NCBI GenBank assembly: GCA_018261955.1
Contig: JAGTRK010000003.1
Coordinates: 1-64,000 of the forward strand
From: Burkholderiaceae bacterium
Lineage (GTDB): Bacteria; Pseudomonadota; Gammaproteobacteria; Burkholderiales; Burkholderiaceae
Reading direction: 5' to 3'
DNA: 64,000 bases
A program made the translations under genes and the position numbers. Of this stretch, positions 18,296 to 27,970 are shown piece after piece. The first letter of the stretch is position 1. Every line of letters begins with the position of its first letter. Under the pieces are notes generated by a model. It had not been told where the DNA came from. It worked only from the letters and a program-made list of their open reading frames with translations, and did no database searches.

Positions 18296-19480
18296 ATGTA
18301 TCAAACGTTTAAATTTTTACCTTTGGTGGCTGCTGTGGCGTTGGTGGCTTGTGGTGGTGATAAGTCCAGTGATGCCTGTGGTAAGTTAGACGCAGGTCAA
18401 GTCTGTGTCAAAATCGGTCACGGTGCGCCACGCACGGGCGGGATTGCGCATCTGGGCAAGGATAATGAAAATGGCGCGCAACTGGCGGTCAATGAAATCA
18501 ATGCCAAAGGCGGTATTAAAGTTGGCGATAAAGTGGTGAAATTGGCGTTGGTCGGTGAAGACGATGCGGCCGACCCTAAGCAAGGACCTGTGGTGGCGCA
18601 AAAGTTGCTGGATGCGGGCGTGGTTGGTGTGGTCGGACATTTGACCTCAGGGGTCACCATCCCTGCGAGTGCCGTGTACGCAAAGGCTGGCGTGGTAGAA
18701 ATTTCCCCTTCTTCGACCAATCCTGACTACACCTTAAAAGGTGAAAAAACGCCCAAAGGCTCTGTAAGTACTTATCGTATGGTAGCGACGGATGCGATGC
18801 AAGGTCCTGCAATGGGTCGGTTTATGCTGAATAAAGGCGCGAAAACGGTTGCAATTTTGGATGATTCAACCCAATACGGCAAAGGCTTGGCAGATCAAGT
18901 TGAAAAAACCTTGAAAGATGGCGGTGTGCAGGTCGTGGCACACGAGGCTTCGACTGCAACCACAACAGATTTCAAAGCGATTTTGACCAAAATCAAAGGG
19001 ATGAATCCTGATTATCTGTTTTGGGGTGGGATGGACGACACGGCGGCTTCATTGGTCAAGCAGATGAAAGAATTGGGTATGACCACCAAACTGGCTTCTG
19101 CGGATGGTCCGTGTACCAAAAAGTTCATTGATTTGGCGGGTGATGCAGGTGAGGGCGTGGTGTGTTCACAAGCTGGGATGCCTTTGTCAAAAATGGCCAA
19201 AGGTGCTCAGTACAATGCCAACTATGAAAAAACCTTTGTTGGACAAAAAGTGCAAATTTACTCGCCATTCGCCTATGATGCGGTGTACGCTTTGGCTGAA
19301 GCGATGAAGATTGCAGGTTCAACTGAGCGCGAAGCGATTGCGGCAGCCATGCCTAAAGTGAATTTTTCTGGATTGACGGGACAGGTCGCGTTTGATGAAA
19401 AAGGAGACATCAAAGGTGGTGCAATTTCAATTTTCCAAGTCATCAATAAAAACTTGGAAGTGATTGATATTATTAAGTAA
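18296..19480 (+). CDS. Branched-chain amino acid-type ABC substrate-binding lipoprotein
   Basis: A 394-residue periplasmic binding protein of the LivJ/LivK family, with a lipoprotein signal ending ALVAC (acylated Cys near residue 19). Markers are VKIGHGAPRTGG, HLGKDNENGAQLAVNEINAKGG, VGHLTSGVTIPASAVYAKAGV and the late QVAFDEKGDIKGG. Such proteins bind leucine, isoleucine, valine or related compounds. No permease or ATPase genes follow, so it must use a transporter encoded elsewhere. Start MYQTFK was chosen because GGAG lies 7 bases before it; an ATG 12 bases upstream overlaps that site. Confidence 0.9.
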   Translation: MYQTFKFLPLVAAVALVACGGDKSSDACGKLDAGQVCVKIGHGAPRTGGIAHLGKDNENGAQLAVNEINAKGGIKVGDKVVKLALVGEDDAADPKQGPVVAQKLLDAGVVGVVGHLTSGVTIPASAVYAKAGVVEISPSSTNPDYTLKGEKTPKGSVSTYRMVATDAMQGPAMGRFMLNKGAKTVAILDDSTQYGKGLADQVEKTLKDGGVQVVAHEASTATTTDFKAILTKIKGMNPDYLFWGGMDDTAASLVKQMKELGMTTKLASADGPCTKKFIDLAGDAGEGVVCSQAGMPLSKMAKGAQYNANYEKTFVGQKVQIYSPFAYDAVYALAEAMKIAGSTEREAIAAAMPKVNFSGLTGQVAFDEKGDIKGGAISIFQVINKNLEVIDIIK

Positions 19481-19508
19481 TTCTCTGATATGCCTCGTTG
19501 TGTGGTTG

Positions 19509-19552
19509 AAAACTGAGTGCGGGGTTATTGATAGACTCCGCGCTCAGTTTTT
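19509..19552 (+). terminator. Terminator after the binding protein gene
   Basis: AAAACTGAGTGCGG and CCGCGCTCAGTTTTT form a long stem with one mismatch around a loop of about 15 bases. Confidence 0.8.
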
Positions 19553-19585
19553 GTATTAACGTACAATAATTTTGATTTTAAACAT

Positions 19586-19618
19586 AAAAAAGGATGCCGC
19601 AAATGAGGCATCCTTTTT
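19586..19618 (-). terminator. Terminator of the minus-strand citrate synthase (bidirectional)
   Basis: AAAAAGGATGCC and GGCATCCTTTTT are exact inverted copies with loop GCAAATGA. The hairpin lies 18 bases past the stop of the minus-strand gene and has T runs in both directions. Confidence 0.88.
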
Positions 19619-19636
19619 GGTTGGTACAAAGGTCAA

Positions 19637-20965
19637 TTACGACATTTGGCGACCGCCAGCCTCAGCCCATTTTTCGAGCATTTCGGTGGTGACTGATTTT
19701 GGACGTTCGATTGCATAGCCCAAAGCGCGATCCCAAGTGATATTTGCCATACAACCGAGTGCGCGACCCACACCGAACAACACGGTGTAAAAATCGAATT
19801 CCCGCACGCCGTAGTACCATTGAATCACGCCTGATTGTGAGTCCACGTTTGGCCACGGGTTTTTGGTTTTGCCGTGTTCGGTCAATACACCTGGAGCCAC
19901 TTCAAAAATCATGGATACCAATTTGAACAATGGGTCTTCATTCAAGCCCGGGGTGTTTAAGCAGAACTCACGTTGCGCAGTGTAACGTGGGTCGGTTTTA
20001 CGCAATACCGCGTGACCATAACCCGGAATGACTTGACCAGAGTTCAATGTATCCCACAAAGCGGCGGTGAGCAATTCTTTGGTGGGCTCTTGGTCAGGGC
20101 AGTATTTTTGTTGGAATTTGAGGGTCCAGTACAATACTTCTTGATTTGCCAAGCCATGCAAAGGACCGGCCAAACCGTTCAAACCTGCTGAATACGCGTA
20201 GTATGGATCAGACAGAGCAGAGTGTACCAAATGCGTGGTATGCGCCGATACATTGCCAGATTCGTGGTCAGAGTGGAGGATGAAATACATACGTGCCACG
20301 TCTTGATACTCTTTTGACTGACCAATCATGTGGGCAAAGTTCGCACCCATGTCCAATTTGCGGTTGATTTCGATTTGTTTGTTGTCGCGGTATTTCAGAT
20401 TGTAGATGTAAGCAGCAATCACAGGGATGCGCGCAACGATGTCGAATGCGTCTTCGTAAACGTATTCCCAAGCGTCGTTTTTCTTGAAGTTACCAGAACT
20501 GTAGTATTCGTGGAAAGAAGAGTCTTTTTGCATTGCCAAAATCGCCGTTGACAACATGGTCATCGGGTGAGATTCAATCGGCATGTGATTCAAAATCTCG
20601 AACACATAGTGGGGCACGTGTTGGCGTACTTTGAATTCGAGCATCACGCCTTCAACTTGCTCTTGCGTTGGGATGTCGCCTGTGAGCAAAAAGAACCAAA
20701 ACGCTTCTACCGTTGGGTATTCTGAGCCTTCTGCTTTAGGTAGGGCGGCGAAAGTTTCTTCGATGGTTTTGCCGCGGAAAGTGATGCCGTCTTGAGGGTC
20801 AAGATAAGAAATATCCGTCACCAAAGCACGAATATCGCGTGCGCCACCGATACATTGATCAATCGTCACTTCGTCAATTTTGACTTTGCCAAATTCTTTG
20901 ACCAAGCGCGCCGTGCGTGGGCGGTGCTCTTCAATTTTTTGCTTTAAGATTTTTTTCAAAGACAT
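19637..20965 (-). CDS. Citrate synthase, eukaryotic (mitochondrial) type
   Basis: A 442-residue citrate synthase that condenses oxaloacetate and acetyl-CoA. It resembles the mitochondrial/dimeric type rather than GltA: long N-terminal extension, IDQCIGGARDIRALVTDISYLDP, and the three catalytic residues in HSDHESGNVSAHTTH (His), PGYGHAVLRKTDPRY (His) and PNVDSQSG (Asp), each in the mitochondrial-type context. Start MSLKKILK has TAGGAGA upstream. It faces sdhE-gltA across a 422-base intergenic region, so two different citrate synthases sit back to back. Acquisition by transfer is plausible but composition is not obviously foreign. Confidence 0.9.
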   Translation of the reverse strand: MSLKKILKQKIEEHRPRTARLVKEFGKVKIDEVTIDQCIGGARDIRALVTDISYLDPQDGITFRGKTIEETFAALPKAEGSEYPTVEAFWFFLLTGDIPTQEQVEGVMLEFKVRQHVPHYVFEILNHMPIESHPMTMLSTAILAMQKDSSFHEYYSSGNFKKNDAWEYVYEDAFDIVARIPVIAAYIYNLKYRDNKQIEINRKLDMGANFAHMIGQSKEYQDVARMYFILHSDHESGNVSAHTTHLVHSALSDPYYAYSAGLNGLAGPLHGLANQEVLYWTLKFQQKYCPDQEPTKELLTAALWDTLNSGQVIPGYGHAVLRKTDPRYTAQREFCLNTPGLNEDPLFKLVSMIFEVAPGVLTEHGKTKNPWPNVDSQSGVIQWYYGVREFDFYTVLFGVGRALGCMANITWDRALGYAIERPKSVTTEMLEKWAEAGGRQMS

Positions 20966-21028
20966 ACTTATCTCCTAAGAAGTAATAATGGACGCAATTG
21001 CGAAATATGAAAAATTTTAACAGCCGCT

Positions 21029-21058
21029 ATTATAGTGATGCAATTGTGATAATTTCAA
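21029..21058 (-). promoter_or_regulatory. Candidate promoter of the eukaryotic-type citrate synthase
   Basis: On the minus strand TTGAAA (21058-21053), 18-base spacer, TATAAT (21034-21029). The leader to the ATG at 20965 would be about 57 bases. Confidence 0.55.
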
Positions 21059-21116
21059 TAATTATTTTGGATAAGTCGCATATTTTAGAAGTTTGCGCTA
21101 TTTGTTGTAAGATGGG

Positions 21117-21148
21117 TGTAAGTTCAAGTGTTTTGGATGTAAGTCAAG
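21117..21148 (+). repeat. Direct repeat pair in the citrate synthase control region
   Basis: TGTAAGTTCAAG (21117-21128) and TGTAAGTCAAG (21138-21148) start 21 bases apart, two helical turns, differing by one inserted T. This spacing suits tandem binding of a regulator, but the match could be chance. Confidence 0.35.
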
Positions 21149-21387
21149 CGTAAGGCATGGTTAAGAAACATTGAATTTAAGACAATATTGTTGCCTTTTG
21201 GTTTGATTATGTATGAATTGTGTGTGGCTTATTTGATTTTAGAATGGTTGCAAAAATAATCTCAATAAAGTAGGCAACCAGCGCAGTTTTACAGGCGATT
21301 TTCACTTATAATTTTGGTCAGTTGTTGGTAAGTATTTGACAGTAGTATGTGAGGTACAAAAACCCTTATGAATTGAAAAGGCTTTTT

Positions 21388-21714
21388 ATGAGTTTTGATG
21401 AGACAACGCCTTTGGGCGCGATTGCAAAAAATGAAGTCACCGATGCGGTGCGCCGTGCACGCTTGATGTGGCGCGCCAAGCGTGGTTTGTTGGAAAATGA
21501 TATTTTGATGACCCGTTTTTTTGAAATGCATCCAGTGTTGACAGATGCTCAAGTATATGGTTTGGACTTATTGCTCGATTTGCCTGACGATGAATTACTT
21601 GGGTTGATTATGGCGCGCAAAGAGTTGAAAGACGTTGATCCGTCTGAGCACATGATGAACGAAGAGGATATGCTTCAAGCAAACGCTGTTTTGATGATGC
21701 TCAGAGCGGTTTAA
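21388..21714 (+). CDS. sdhE: FAD assembly factor SdhE (DUF339)
   Basis: SdhE helps attach FAD covalently to the flavoprotein subunit SdhA of succinate dehydrogenase. The 108-residue protein has the family core RARLMWRAKRGLLENDILM, including the RGxxE motif (RGLLE), followed by the second half LLDLPDDELLGLIM. Start MSFDETTPLG follows AAAAGG. It lies 47 bases upstream of gltA and is probably cotranscribed with it. The sdh structural genes are absent from the window. Confidence 0.9.
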   Translation: MSFDETTPLGAIAKNEVTDAVRRARLMWRAKRGLLENDILMTRFFEMHPVLTDAQVYGLDLLLDLPDDELLGLIMARKELKDVDPSEHMMNEEDMLQANAVLMMLRAV

Positions 21715-21761
21715 TAATTTTTGATGGATTGGCTTTTATTTTTTTATTTTAGGAGTGTGAC

Positions 21762-23057
21762 ATGAATGTAACAGCAAAAAGTACCGCGACGCTATCGTTC
21801 TCCGATGGTTCGGCTTCCGTTGATTTTCCAGTGTATGGTGGTTCAATTGGTCCAGATGTGATTGATATTCGTAAGCTGTATGGTCAAACAGGTAAATTCA
21901 CCTATGATCCTGGTTTTATGTCCACTGCATCCTGTAATTCAACCATCACGTTTATTGATGGTGATAAGGGCGAATTGTTGTACCGTGGTTATCCAATTGA
22001 GCAGTTGGCTGAAAAATGCGAATATTTAGAAGTTGCCTATTTGCTATTGAATGGTGAATTGCCGAACAAAGAAGAAAAAGAAAAATTCATCAAGCAAGAC
22101 ATTATGCACCACACCATGGTTCATGAACAAATGCAATCGTTCTTGCATGGATTCCGCCGTGATTCGCATCCAATGGCGATTTTGACCGCTTCAGTAGCCG
22201 CAATGAGTGCGTTTTATCCATCGGACAACAGTAGCCCAGAAAGCCGCAAAATCGCTGCGCATCGTTTGATTGCTAAAATTCCGACCTTGGTGGCAATGGC
22301 TTATAAATATTCTGTGGGCGAGCCATTTGTACACCCGCGCAATGATTTGTCATATGCGGGTAACTTCCTGCGTATGATGTTTGCAGTGCCAACCGAAGAA
22401 TACGTGGTCAATCCTGTGCTCGAACGTGCTGTGGATCGCATTTTCACTTTGCACGCAGACCATGAACAAAACGCTTCGACTTCAACGGTGCGTTTGTGTG
22501 GTTCATCGGGCACTAGCCCATACGCAGCGGCAGCGGCGGGCGTGGCGTGTTTGTGGGGGCCAGCACATGGTGGCGCGAATGAAGCATGCTTGACCATGCT
22601 TGAAGAAATCGGCACGGTTGAAAATGTCAAACCATTTATGGAACGCGTGAAAAACAAAGAACCTGGTGTGCGTTTGATGGGCTTTGGTCACCGTGTTTAC
22701 AAGAACTACGACCCACGTGCTAAATTGATGCGCGAAACCTGCTATGAAATTTTGAAAGAATTGGGCTTGGAAAATGATCGTTTGTTTGCTTTGGCGATGG
22801 AACTCGAAAAAATTGCACTGAACGATGAGTATTTCGTATCTCGCAAATTGTATCCAAACGTTGATTTCTACTCAGGCATCGTTCAACGCGCTCTGGGCAT
22901 CCCAACAGAATTGTTCACGGGCATCTTTACCTTGGCGCGTATGTCGGGTTGGATTGCACAGTGGACAGAAATGATTACTGATCCAGAATATAAAATTGGT
23001 CGTCCGCGTCAGTTGTTTATGGGTTCGCCCAAACGTGATGTACCTGACGCACGCTAA
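21762..23057 (+). CDS. gltA: Citrate synthase, GltA type
   Basis: The standard proteobacterial citrate synthase of 431 residues, the NADH-regulated hexameric class in relatives. The catalytic residues lie in [15 protein letters not shown] (His), [13 protein letters not shown] (His) and PNVDFYSGI (Asp). The N-terminal small beta domain and [19 protein letters not shown] are typical. Start MNVTAK has TTAGGAGTG 4-9 bases upstream. With sdhE it forms the conserved TCA pair; the second citrate synthase just upstream on the other strand makes the locus unusual. Confidence 0.96.
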   Translation: MNVTAKSTATLSFSDGSASVDFPVYGGSIGPDVIDIRKLYGQTGKFTYDPGFMSTASCNSTITFIDGDKGELLYRGYPIEQLAEKCEYLEVAYLLLNGELPNKEEKEKFIKQDIMHHTMVHEQMQSFLHGFRRDSHPMAILTASVAAMSAFYPSDNSSPESRKIAAHRLIAKIPTLVAMAYKYSVGEPFVHPRNDLSYAGNFLRMMFAVPTEEYVVNPVLERAVDRIFTLHADHEQNASTSTVRLCGSSGTSPYAAAAAGVACLWGPAHGGANEACLTMLEEIGTVENVKPFMERVKNKEPGVRLMGFGHRVYKNYDPRAKLMRETCYEILKELGLENDRLFALAMELEKIALNDEYFVSRKLYPNVDFYSGIVQRALGIPTELFTGIFTLARMSGWIAQWTEMITDPEYKIGRPRQLFMGSPKRDVPDAR

Positions 23058-23067
23058 TAACTGAAAC

Positions 23068-23105
23068 AAGGTGGGCAAGGTGGGTCATAAAAACGCCCAC
23101 CTTTT
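23068..23105 (+). terminator. Terminator after gltA
   Basis: AAGGTGGGC (23068-23076) and GCCCACCTT (23095-23103) are exact inverted copies, followed by TT. Confidence 0.75.
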
Positions 23106-23484
23106 CTATTGGCGGTTTTGGTGGTGTGCTAGTTTCACGAGTTTAAACAGCCAGATTTAATTGATTTTAATGCAAGATAAATGCGGTTCGCTGTGGTTTG
23201 GCGCATCGCATTTTTTGCAGATGGTTTGTGTTCGCTTATGATAGAATGAGCGAGTTTGATGGGTGTTGCATCTAATTATGATGTTGATGTCTATCTTGTT
23301 TTTTAATCCCGTTTTCGGTGATTTAAATTTTTTGGTGTCAAGTTCTGTTAGACAGAGCAGTGTGGTCACTTGATATAAAAAAATGCTGTTGATGGTGCGG
23401 TGAGGCCGCTAAATCAACGGGAGCGCGATTTATTCCATTCCCACATCCACTTGTACGAAGCGTACAGAAAGGCTGAGCAACATT
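23106..23484 (+). other. sucA upstream region
   Basis: About 380 bases without a gene. A candidate promoter is TTGCAG (23215-23220), 16-base spacer, TATGAT (23237-23242), which would give a leader of about 235 bases. I see no strong palindrome or riboswitch in the leader. Confidence 0.4.
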
Positions 23485-26346
23485 ATGATGAATGATTATT
23501 TATCCAATTCATACCTCTTTGGCGGTAATGCACCGTATGTCGAGGAGATGTATGAACAATATCTGAATAACCCCAACTCGGTTCCCGAGCAATGGCGCGG
23601 TTATTTCGATTCCATGCAGAATCTCCCTGCCGCCAATGGTCATGTAGAAACGCCAGATGTGGCGCATTTGCCCGTCGTAGAGTCGTTTGCGCAACGTGCC
23701 AAACAAAACAAATTCTTAGCATTCCAATCTGCCAATTCAGGCGCAGTCGGTGGGCGCAAGCAGGTTGCGGTGCAGTCACTGATTTCCGCTTATCGCTTTT
23801 TGGGCGCACGTTGGTCAAATCTCGATCCGCTCAAACGGCATGATCGTCCAAGCATTCCAGAATTGGATCCCGCATTCTACGGTTTTACCGATGCGGATAT
23901 GGACACGTTGTACAGCATCAATAACACCTATTTTGGCGAAGAAGAGATGTCTTTGCGTGATTTGATTCATGCTCTGCGCAATACCTATTGTGGCAACTTG
24001 GGTGTCGAATACATGTACATCACCGACCCAGCAGAAAAACGCTGGTGGCAAGAGCGCATCGAGTCATGTCGTTCTACTCCACAATTTAACACAGACCAAA
24101 AACGCCGCATCATGGTCGAATTGACCGAAGCCGAAGGTTTGGAGCGTTATTTACACACACGTTATGTGGGACAAAAACGTTTCTCACTTGAGGGTGGTGA
24201 AAGTTTCATCGCGTCAATGGACGCATTGATTCAGCACGCAGGCGCGCAAGGTGTACAAGAAATCGTCATTGCGATGGCGCATCGTGGGCGTTTGAACGTC
24301 TTGGTCAACACCTTGGGTAAAAGCCCATCGGAATTGTTCGCTGAATTTGAAGGCAAACATGGCGACGATTTGCCCGCAGGCGACGTGAAATACCACCAAG
24401 GTTTCTCCAGCGATGTCTCGACCGCAGGCGGTCCTGTGCATTTGAACTTGGCGTTTAATCCATCGCACTTGGAAATCGTTAATCCAGTGGTGGAAGGCTC
24501 CGCGCGCGCGCGCCAAGACCGCCGTGGCGACACCACAGGTGACCAAGTTTTACCTGTGCAAGTGCATGGTGATGCCGCATTTGCTGGTCAAGGTGTGGTG
24601 ATGGAAACCCTCAACCTCGCGCAAACCCGTGGTTACGGTACGTTTGGCACGGTGCATATTGTGATTAACAACCAAATCGGTTTCACCACTTCAGACCCAC
24701 GCGATAAAGGTTCGACCTTGTATTGCTCGGACGTGGTAAAAATGATTGAAGCCCCAGTGTTGCACGTCAATGGCGACGATCCAGAAATTGTGGTTTGGGC
24801 AACGCAATTGGCATTGGATTATCGCAAACGTTTCAAAAAAGACGTGGTGATTGACATCGTGTGTTTCCGTAAACTCGGTCACAACGAGCAAGACACGCCC
24901 GCATTGACTCAGCCTTTGATGTACAAATCGATTGGTAAACACCCTGGTACACGTGCTTTATACGCAGAAAAATTGACCACACAAGGCGTGCTCAAGGAGG
25001 GCGAAGGCGATCAATTGGTGGCGGATTATCGTCAAGCAATGGACGAAGGACGTAACTTCTCGACCGCTGTTTTGACCAACCACAAGCACATGTTTGCCAA
25101 TGATTGGTCACGCTATTTGGATAAAAAGTGGGCAGATGCGACCAACACAGGTTTGAACTTAACTGAACTCAAACGCTTGGGCGAAAAAATCACCACGATT
25201 CCATCGACCTTCAAAATGCACCCACTGGTCGCGACGTTGATTAAAAATCGCAGTTTGATGGCAAGTGGCGATATGCCACTTGACTGGGGTATGGCTGAGC
25301 ATTTGGCGTTTGCATCATTGTTGGCCAATGGTTACGATGTGCGCATTACAGGGCAAGATTCGGGTCGTGGTACATTCGTACACCGTCATGCCGTATTGCA
25401 TGACCAAGAGCGTGAATCTTGGGATTCGGGCACATATATTCCGTTACAAAACGTCACCGATAAATCCACCTTCACCGTGATTGACTCGGTGTTGTCTGAG
25501 GAAGCCGTGATGGCGTTTGAGTATGGTTACTCAACCACCGCACCCAACACCATGGTGATTTGGGAAGGGCAGTTCGGCGACTTTGCCAACGGTGCGCAAG
25601 TGGTGATTGACCAATTTATTTCATCAGGTGAAGTGAAATGGGGTCGTTTGTCTGCATTGACCTTGATGTTGCCACACGGTTACGAAGGGCAAGGTCCAGA
25701 GCACTCATCGGCGCGTATTGAACGCTACTTACAATTGTGCGCAGACAACAACATGCAAGTGGTTCAACCGACCACACCCGCGCAAATTTTCCATATCCTG
25801 CGCCGTCAAATGGTCGCCGACTATCGCAAGCCTTTGATTATCTTTACGCCAAAATCATTGTTGCGTCACAAAGAAGCCATTTCTGAATTGACCGATTTGG
25901 CTAAAGGTGGCTTCCAAACCATCATCCCAGAGGTGGATAAAACAGTGGAAGTGGATGCGAAGAAAGTGAAGCGTTTATTGGTGTGTTCAGGTCGTGTGTA
26001 CTATGACATCATCGCGGCGCGCCGTGAAGAAAAAGACCAAAACGTTCCTGTGATTCGTGTGGAGCAAATGTACCCATTCCCGCATAAAGCCTTCGCTGCG
26101 GAATTGAAAAAATATCCGAACCTTGAGGAAGTCGTGTGGGTACAAGATGAGCCACAAAACCAAGGGCCTTGGTTCCAAATTCAACACAACTTGTTTGAAA
26201 ATTTGGCAGAAGGTCAAAAACTCGGCTATGCAGGTCGCCCAGCGTCCGCATCGCCAGCAGTGGGTTACTACGCAAAACACTATGAGCAACTGAAAAACCT
26301 GTTGCAAGCAGCGTTTGGCAAACAAAAATCTTGGTTGAAAAAATAA
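23485..26346 (+). CDS. sucA: 2-oxoglutarate dehydrogenase E1 component
   Basis: SucA is the TPP-dependent decarboxylase of the 2-oxoglutarate dehydrogenase complex. The 953 residues begin MMNDYLSNSYLFGGNAPYVEEMYEQY, the conserved N-terminal E2-binding segment. Further markers are EGGESFIASMDALI, IAMAHRGRLNVL, the TPP/metal region HGDAAFAGQGVV to INNQIGFTTS, and the transketolase-like QDSGRGTFVHRHAV. Length is normal. The start has GAAAGG about 10 bases upstream; the second ATG is also possible. It leads the sucA-odhB-lpdA group. Confidence 0.97.
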   Translation: MMNDYLSNSYLFGGNAPYVEEMYEQYLNNPNSVPEQWRGYFDSMQNLPAANGHVETPDVAHLPVVESFAQRAKQNKFLAFQSANSGAVGGRKQVAVQSLISAYRFLGARWSNLDPLKRHDRPSIPELDPAFYGFTDADMDTLYSINNTYFGEEEMSLRDLIHALRNTYCGNLGVEYMYITDPAEKRWWQERIESCRSTPQFNTDQKRRIMVELTEAEGLERYLHTRYVGQKRFSLEGGESFIASMDALIQHAGAQGVQEIVIAMAHRGRLNVLVNTLGKSPSELFAEFEGKHGDDLPAGDVKYHQGFSSDVSTAGGPVHLNLAFNPSHLEIVNPVVEGSARARQDRRGDTTGDQVLPVQVHGDAAFAGQGVVMETLNLAQTRGYGTFGTVHIVINNQIGFTTSDPRDKGSTLYCSDVVKMIEAPVLHVNGDDPEIVVWATQLALDYRKRFKKDVVIDIVCFRKLGHNEQDTPALTQPLMYKSIGKHPGTRALYAEKLTTQGVLKEGEGDQLVADYRQAMDEGRNFSTAVLTNHKHMFANDWSRYLDKKWADATNTGLNLTELKRLGEKITTIPSTFKMHPLVATLIKNRSLMASGDMPLDWGMAEHLAFASLLANGYDVRITGQDSGRGTFVHRHAVLHDQERESWDSGTYIPLQNVTDKSTFTVIDSVLSEEAVMAFEYGYSTTAPNTMVIWEGQFGDFANGAQVVIDQFISSGEVKWGRLSALTLMLPHGYEGQGPEHSSARIERYLQLCADNNMQVVQPTTPAQIFHILRRQMVADYRKPLIIFTPKSLLRHKEAISELTDLAKGGFQTIIPEVDKTVEVDAKKVKRLLVCSGRVYYDIIAARREEKDQNVPVIRVEQMYPFPHKAFAAELKKYPNLEEVVWVQDEPQNQGPWFQIQHNLFENLAEGQKLGYAGRPASASPAVGYYAKHYEQLKNLLQAAFGKQKSWLKK

Positions 26347-26352
26347 TGGGTA

Positions 26353-26451
26353 CGTCATTGCGAGCAGTTTTATCGCGAAGCAATCCACGAGTATGCGCTG
26401 AATTGATATCGATGGATTGCTTCACCTCACGATGTTCGGTTCGCAATGACG
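26353..26451. repeat. Palindromic repeat, TCATTGCGAGC family, full copy
   Basis: CGTCATTGCGA (26353-26363) and TCGCAATGACG (26441-26451) are exact inverted copies; inner arms GAAGCAATCCA and TGGATTGCTTC also pair. The interior GCTGAATTGATATCGATGGATTGCTTC matches the partial copy near 15089. It lies between sucA and odhB, which are normally contiguous, and would fold in the shared transcript. Confidence 0.75.
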
Positions 26452-26529
26452 GTCAATGATGAAAAATTAGGACATTCTTGCTGACACAATTAAGCAAAAG
26501 GTCTTTGAAAAGATTAAAAGGAATACAAA

Positions 26530-27792
26530 ATGGCACTTATCGACGTAGTCGTCCCCCAACTCTCGGAATCCGTAGCAGAAGCAACTTTATTGTCTTGGCA
26601 CAAAAAAATTGGTGAAACCGTCGCTCGTGATGAAAACCTCATCGATGTCGAAACCGACAAAGTCGTGCTCGAACTACCCGCACCTGCTGCAGGTGTTTTG
26701 GTTGAAATCATTGCCAATGATGGTGATATGGTGACCAGCGGTCAACTCATTGCAAAAATTGACACTGAAGCCACGGCATCTGCGAGCGCATCGGTTCCAG
26801 CGACTGCGGCACCAGCACCCACACCTGTTGCCGCTCAAGCCGTTGCGCCTGCATCGAGCTCATCTGCAGGCACAGCGATGCCAGCTGCTGCTAAAATTTT
26901 GGCAGAAAAAGGCATGAGTGCGTCTGACGTGGCAGGCACAGGCAAAGATGGTCGCGTGACCAAAGGCGATGCCTTAGTTGCCACACCGAAAGCCCCAGCA
27001 ACCGTAGTTGCGTCGGCATTGCCAGCCGTAGGCGCAGGCGCGTCACTGCCCCAAGTCAAACCACCGATTAGCATTGCCGATGTGCTGGCCGATCGTCCAG
27101 AGCAACGCGTGCCCATGAGCCGTTTGCGCGCACGTGTGGCAGAGCGTTTACTGCAATCACAGTCCACCAACGCGATTTTGACCACGTTCAACGAAGTCAA
27201 TATGCAACCCGTGATGGACTTGCGCGCGAAATACAAAGACCGCTTTGAGAAAGAACACGGCGTCAAACTCGGCTTCATGGGCTTCTTTGTTAAAGCCGCT
27301 GTTGCTGCGCTGAAAAAATATCCCGTATTGAATGCCTCTGTGGACGGCAATGACATCGTCTATCACGGCTACTTTGACATCGGTATCGCAGTCGGCTCAC
27401 CCCGTGGTTTGGTCGTACCGATTTTGCGCAACGCGGATCAATTGACCTTAGCCGACATCGAGAAACAAATTGCCGAATTTGGCGCGAAAGCCCGCGATGG
27501 TAAATTGACGATTGAAGACATGACTGGCGGTACATTCAGTATCTCCAACGGTGGTACATTCGGCTCCATGATGTCCACACCGATTATCAACCCACCGCAA
27601 TCGGCGATTTTGGGTGTACACGCAACCAAAGACCGCCCCGTGGTGGAAAATGGTCAAATCGTGATTCGTCCGATGAACTACCTTGCCATGTCGTATGACC
27701 ACCGTATCATTGATGGTCGCGAAGCGGTATTGGGCTTGGTGGCGATGAAAGATGCATTGGAAGACCCTGCAAGATTGTTGTTGGATTTGTAA
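26530..27792 (+). CDS. odhB: Dihydrolipoyllysine succinyltransferase (E2 of 2-oxoglutarate dehydrogenase)
   Basis: E2 carries the succinyl group on a lipoyl arm and passes it to CoA. The 420-residue protein has one lipoyl domain (lipoyl Lys in [10 protein letters not shown], near residue 43), an Ala/Pro-rich linker, a peripheral subunit-binding domain ([26 protein letters not shown]) and a catalytic domain ending in [14 protein letters not shown] with the active His and Asp. Start has AAAAGGAATAC upstream. Also named sucB. Confidence 0.97.
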   Translation: MALIDVVVPQLSESVAEATLLSWHKKIGETVARDENLIDVETDKVVLELPAPAAGVLVEIIANDGDMVTSGQLIAKIDTEATASASASVPATAAPAPTPVAAQAVAPASSSSAGTAMPAAAKILAEKGMSASDVAGTGKDGRVTKGDALVATPKAPATVVASALPAVGAGASLPQVKPPISIADVLADRPEQRVPMSRLRARVAERLLQSQSTNAILTTFNEVNMQPVMDLRAKYKDRFEKEHGVKLGFMGFFVKAAVAALKKYPVLNASVDGNDIVYHGYFDIGIAVGSPRGLVVPILRNADQLTLADIEKQIAEFGAKARDGKLTIEDMTGGTFSISNGGTFGSMMSTPIINPPQSAILGVHATKDRPVVENGQIVIRPMNYLAMSYDHRIIDGREAVLGLVAMKDALEDPARLLLDL

Positions 27793-27802
27793 AAGCGAAA
27801 CG

Positions 27803-27843
27803 CGTCATTGCGGGCTTGACCCGCAATCTCCTTGCAAGGAGAT
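27803..27843. repeat. Short palindromic repeat, TCATTGCGGG variant
   Basis: CGTCATTGCGGGCTTGACCCGCAATCTCC contains the hairpin TTGCGGG-CTTGA-CCCGCAA, followed by CTCCTTGCAAGGAG. It shares the TCATTGCG end with the copies at 14870 and 26353 but has a different interior. Confidence 0.6.
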
Positions 27844-27872
27844 AACGAGTCAAACGCACGCATGACAAAAAC

Positions 27873-27970
27873 GGGTAGGGTGCAATAAGCGTAACGCATT
27901 GCACCGTATGTAGTCAGACTATTGAACACATACGGCGCAATGCACAAAAAGCGTTTATTGCGCCCTACGG
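27873..27970. repeat. Palindromic element of about 98 bp, GTAGGGTGCAATAA family
   Basis: Outer arms GGTAGGGTGCAATAAGCG (27874-27891) and GCGTTTATTGCGCCCTACG (27951-27969) pair with few mismatches. Inner arms GCATTGCACCGTATG (27896-27910) and CATACGGCGCAATGC (27929-27943) pair with one mismatch. The element has the form of a non-coding mobile palindrome. No flanking target duplication is obvious. Confidence 0.65.

Larger units (their letters stand above)
20966..21387. other. Divergent control region between two citrate synthase units
   Basis: This 422-base region has no credible gene. It contains the minus-strand promoter at 21029-21058, a TATAAT on the plus strand at 21307-21312 that could serve sdhE-gltA, and the direct repeats at 21117-21148. 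The middle is AT-rich. The sdhCDAB genes that usually precede sdhE-gltA in betaproteobacteria are not here. Confidence 0.6.
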
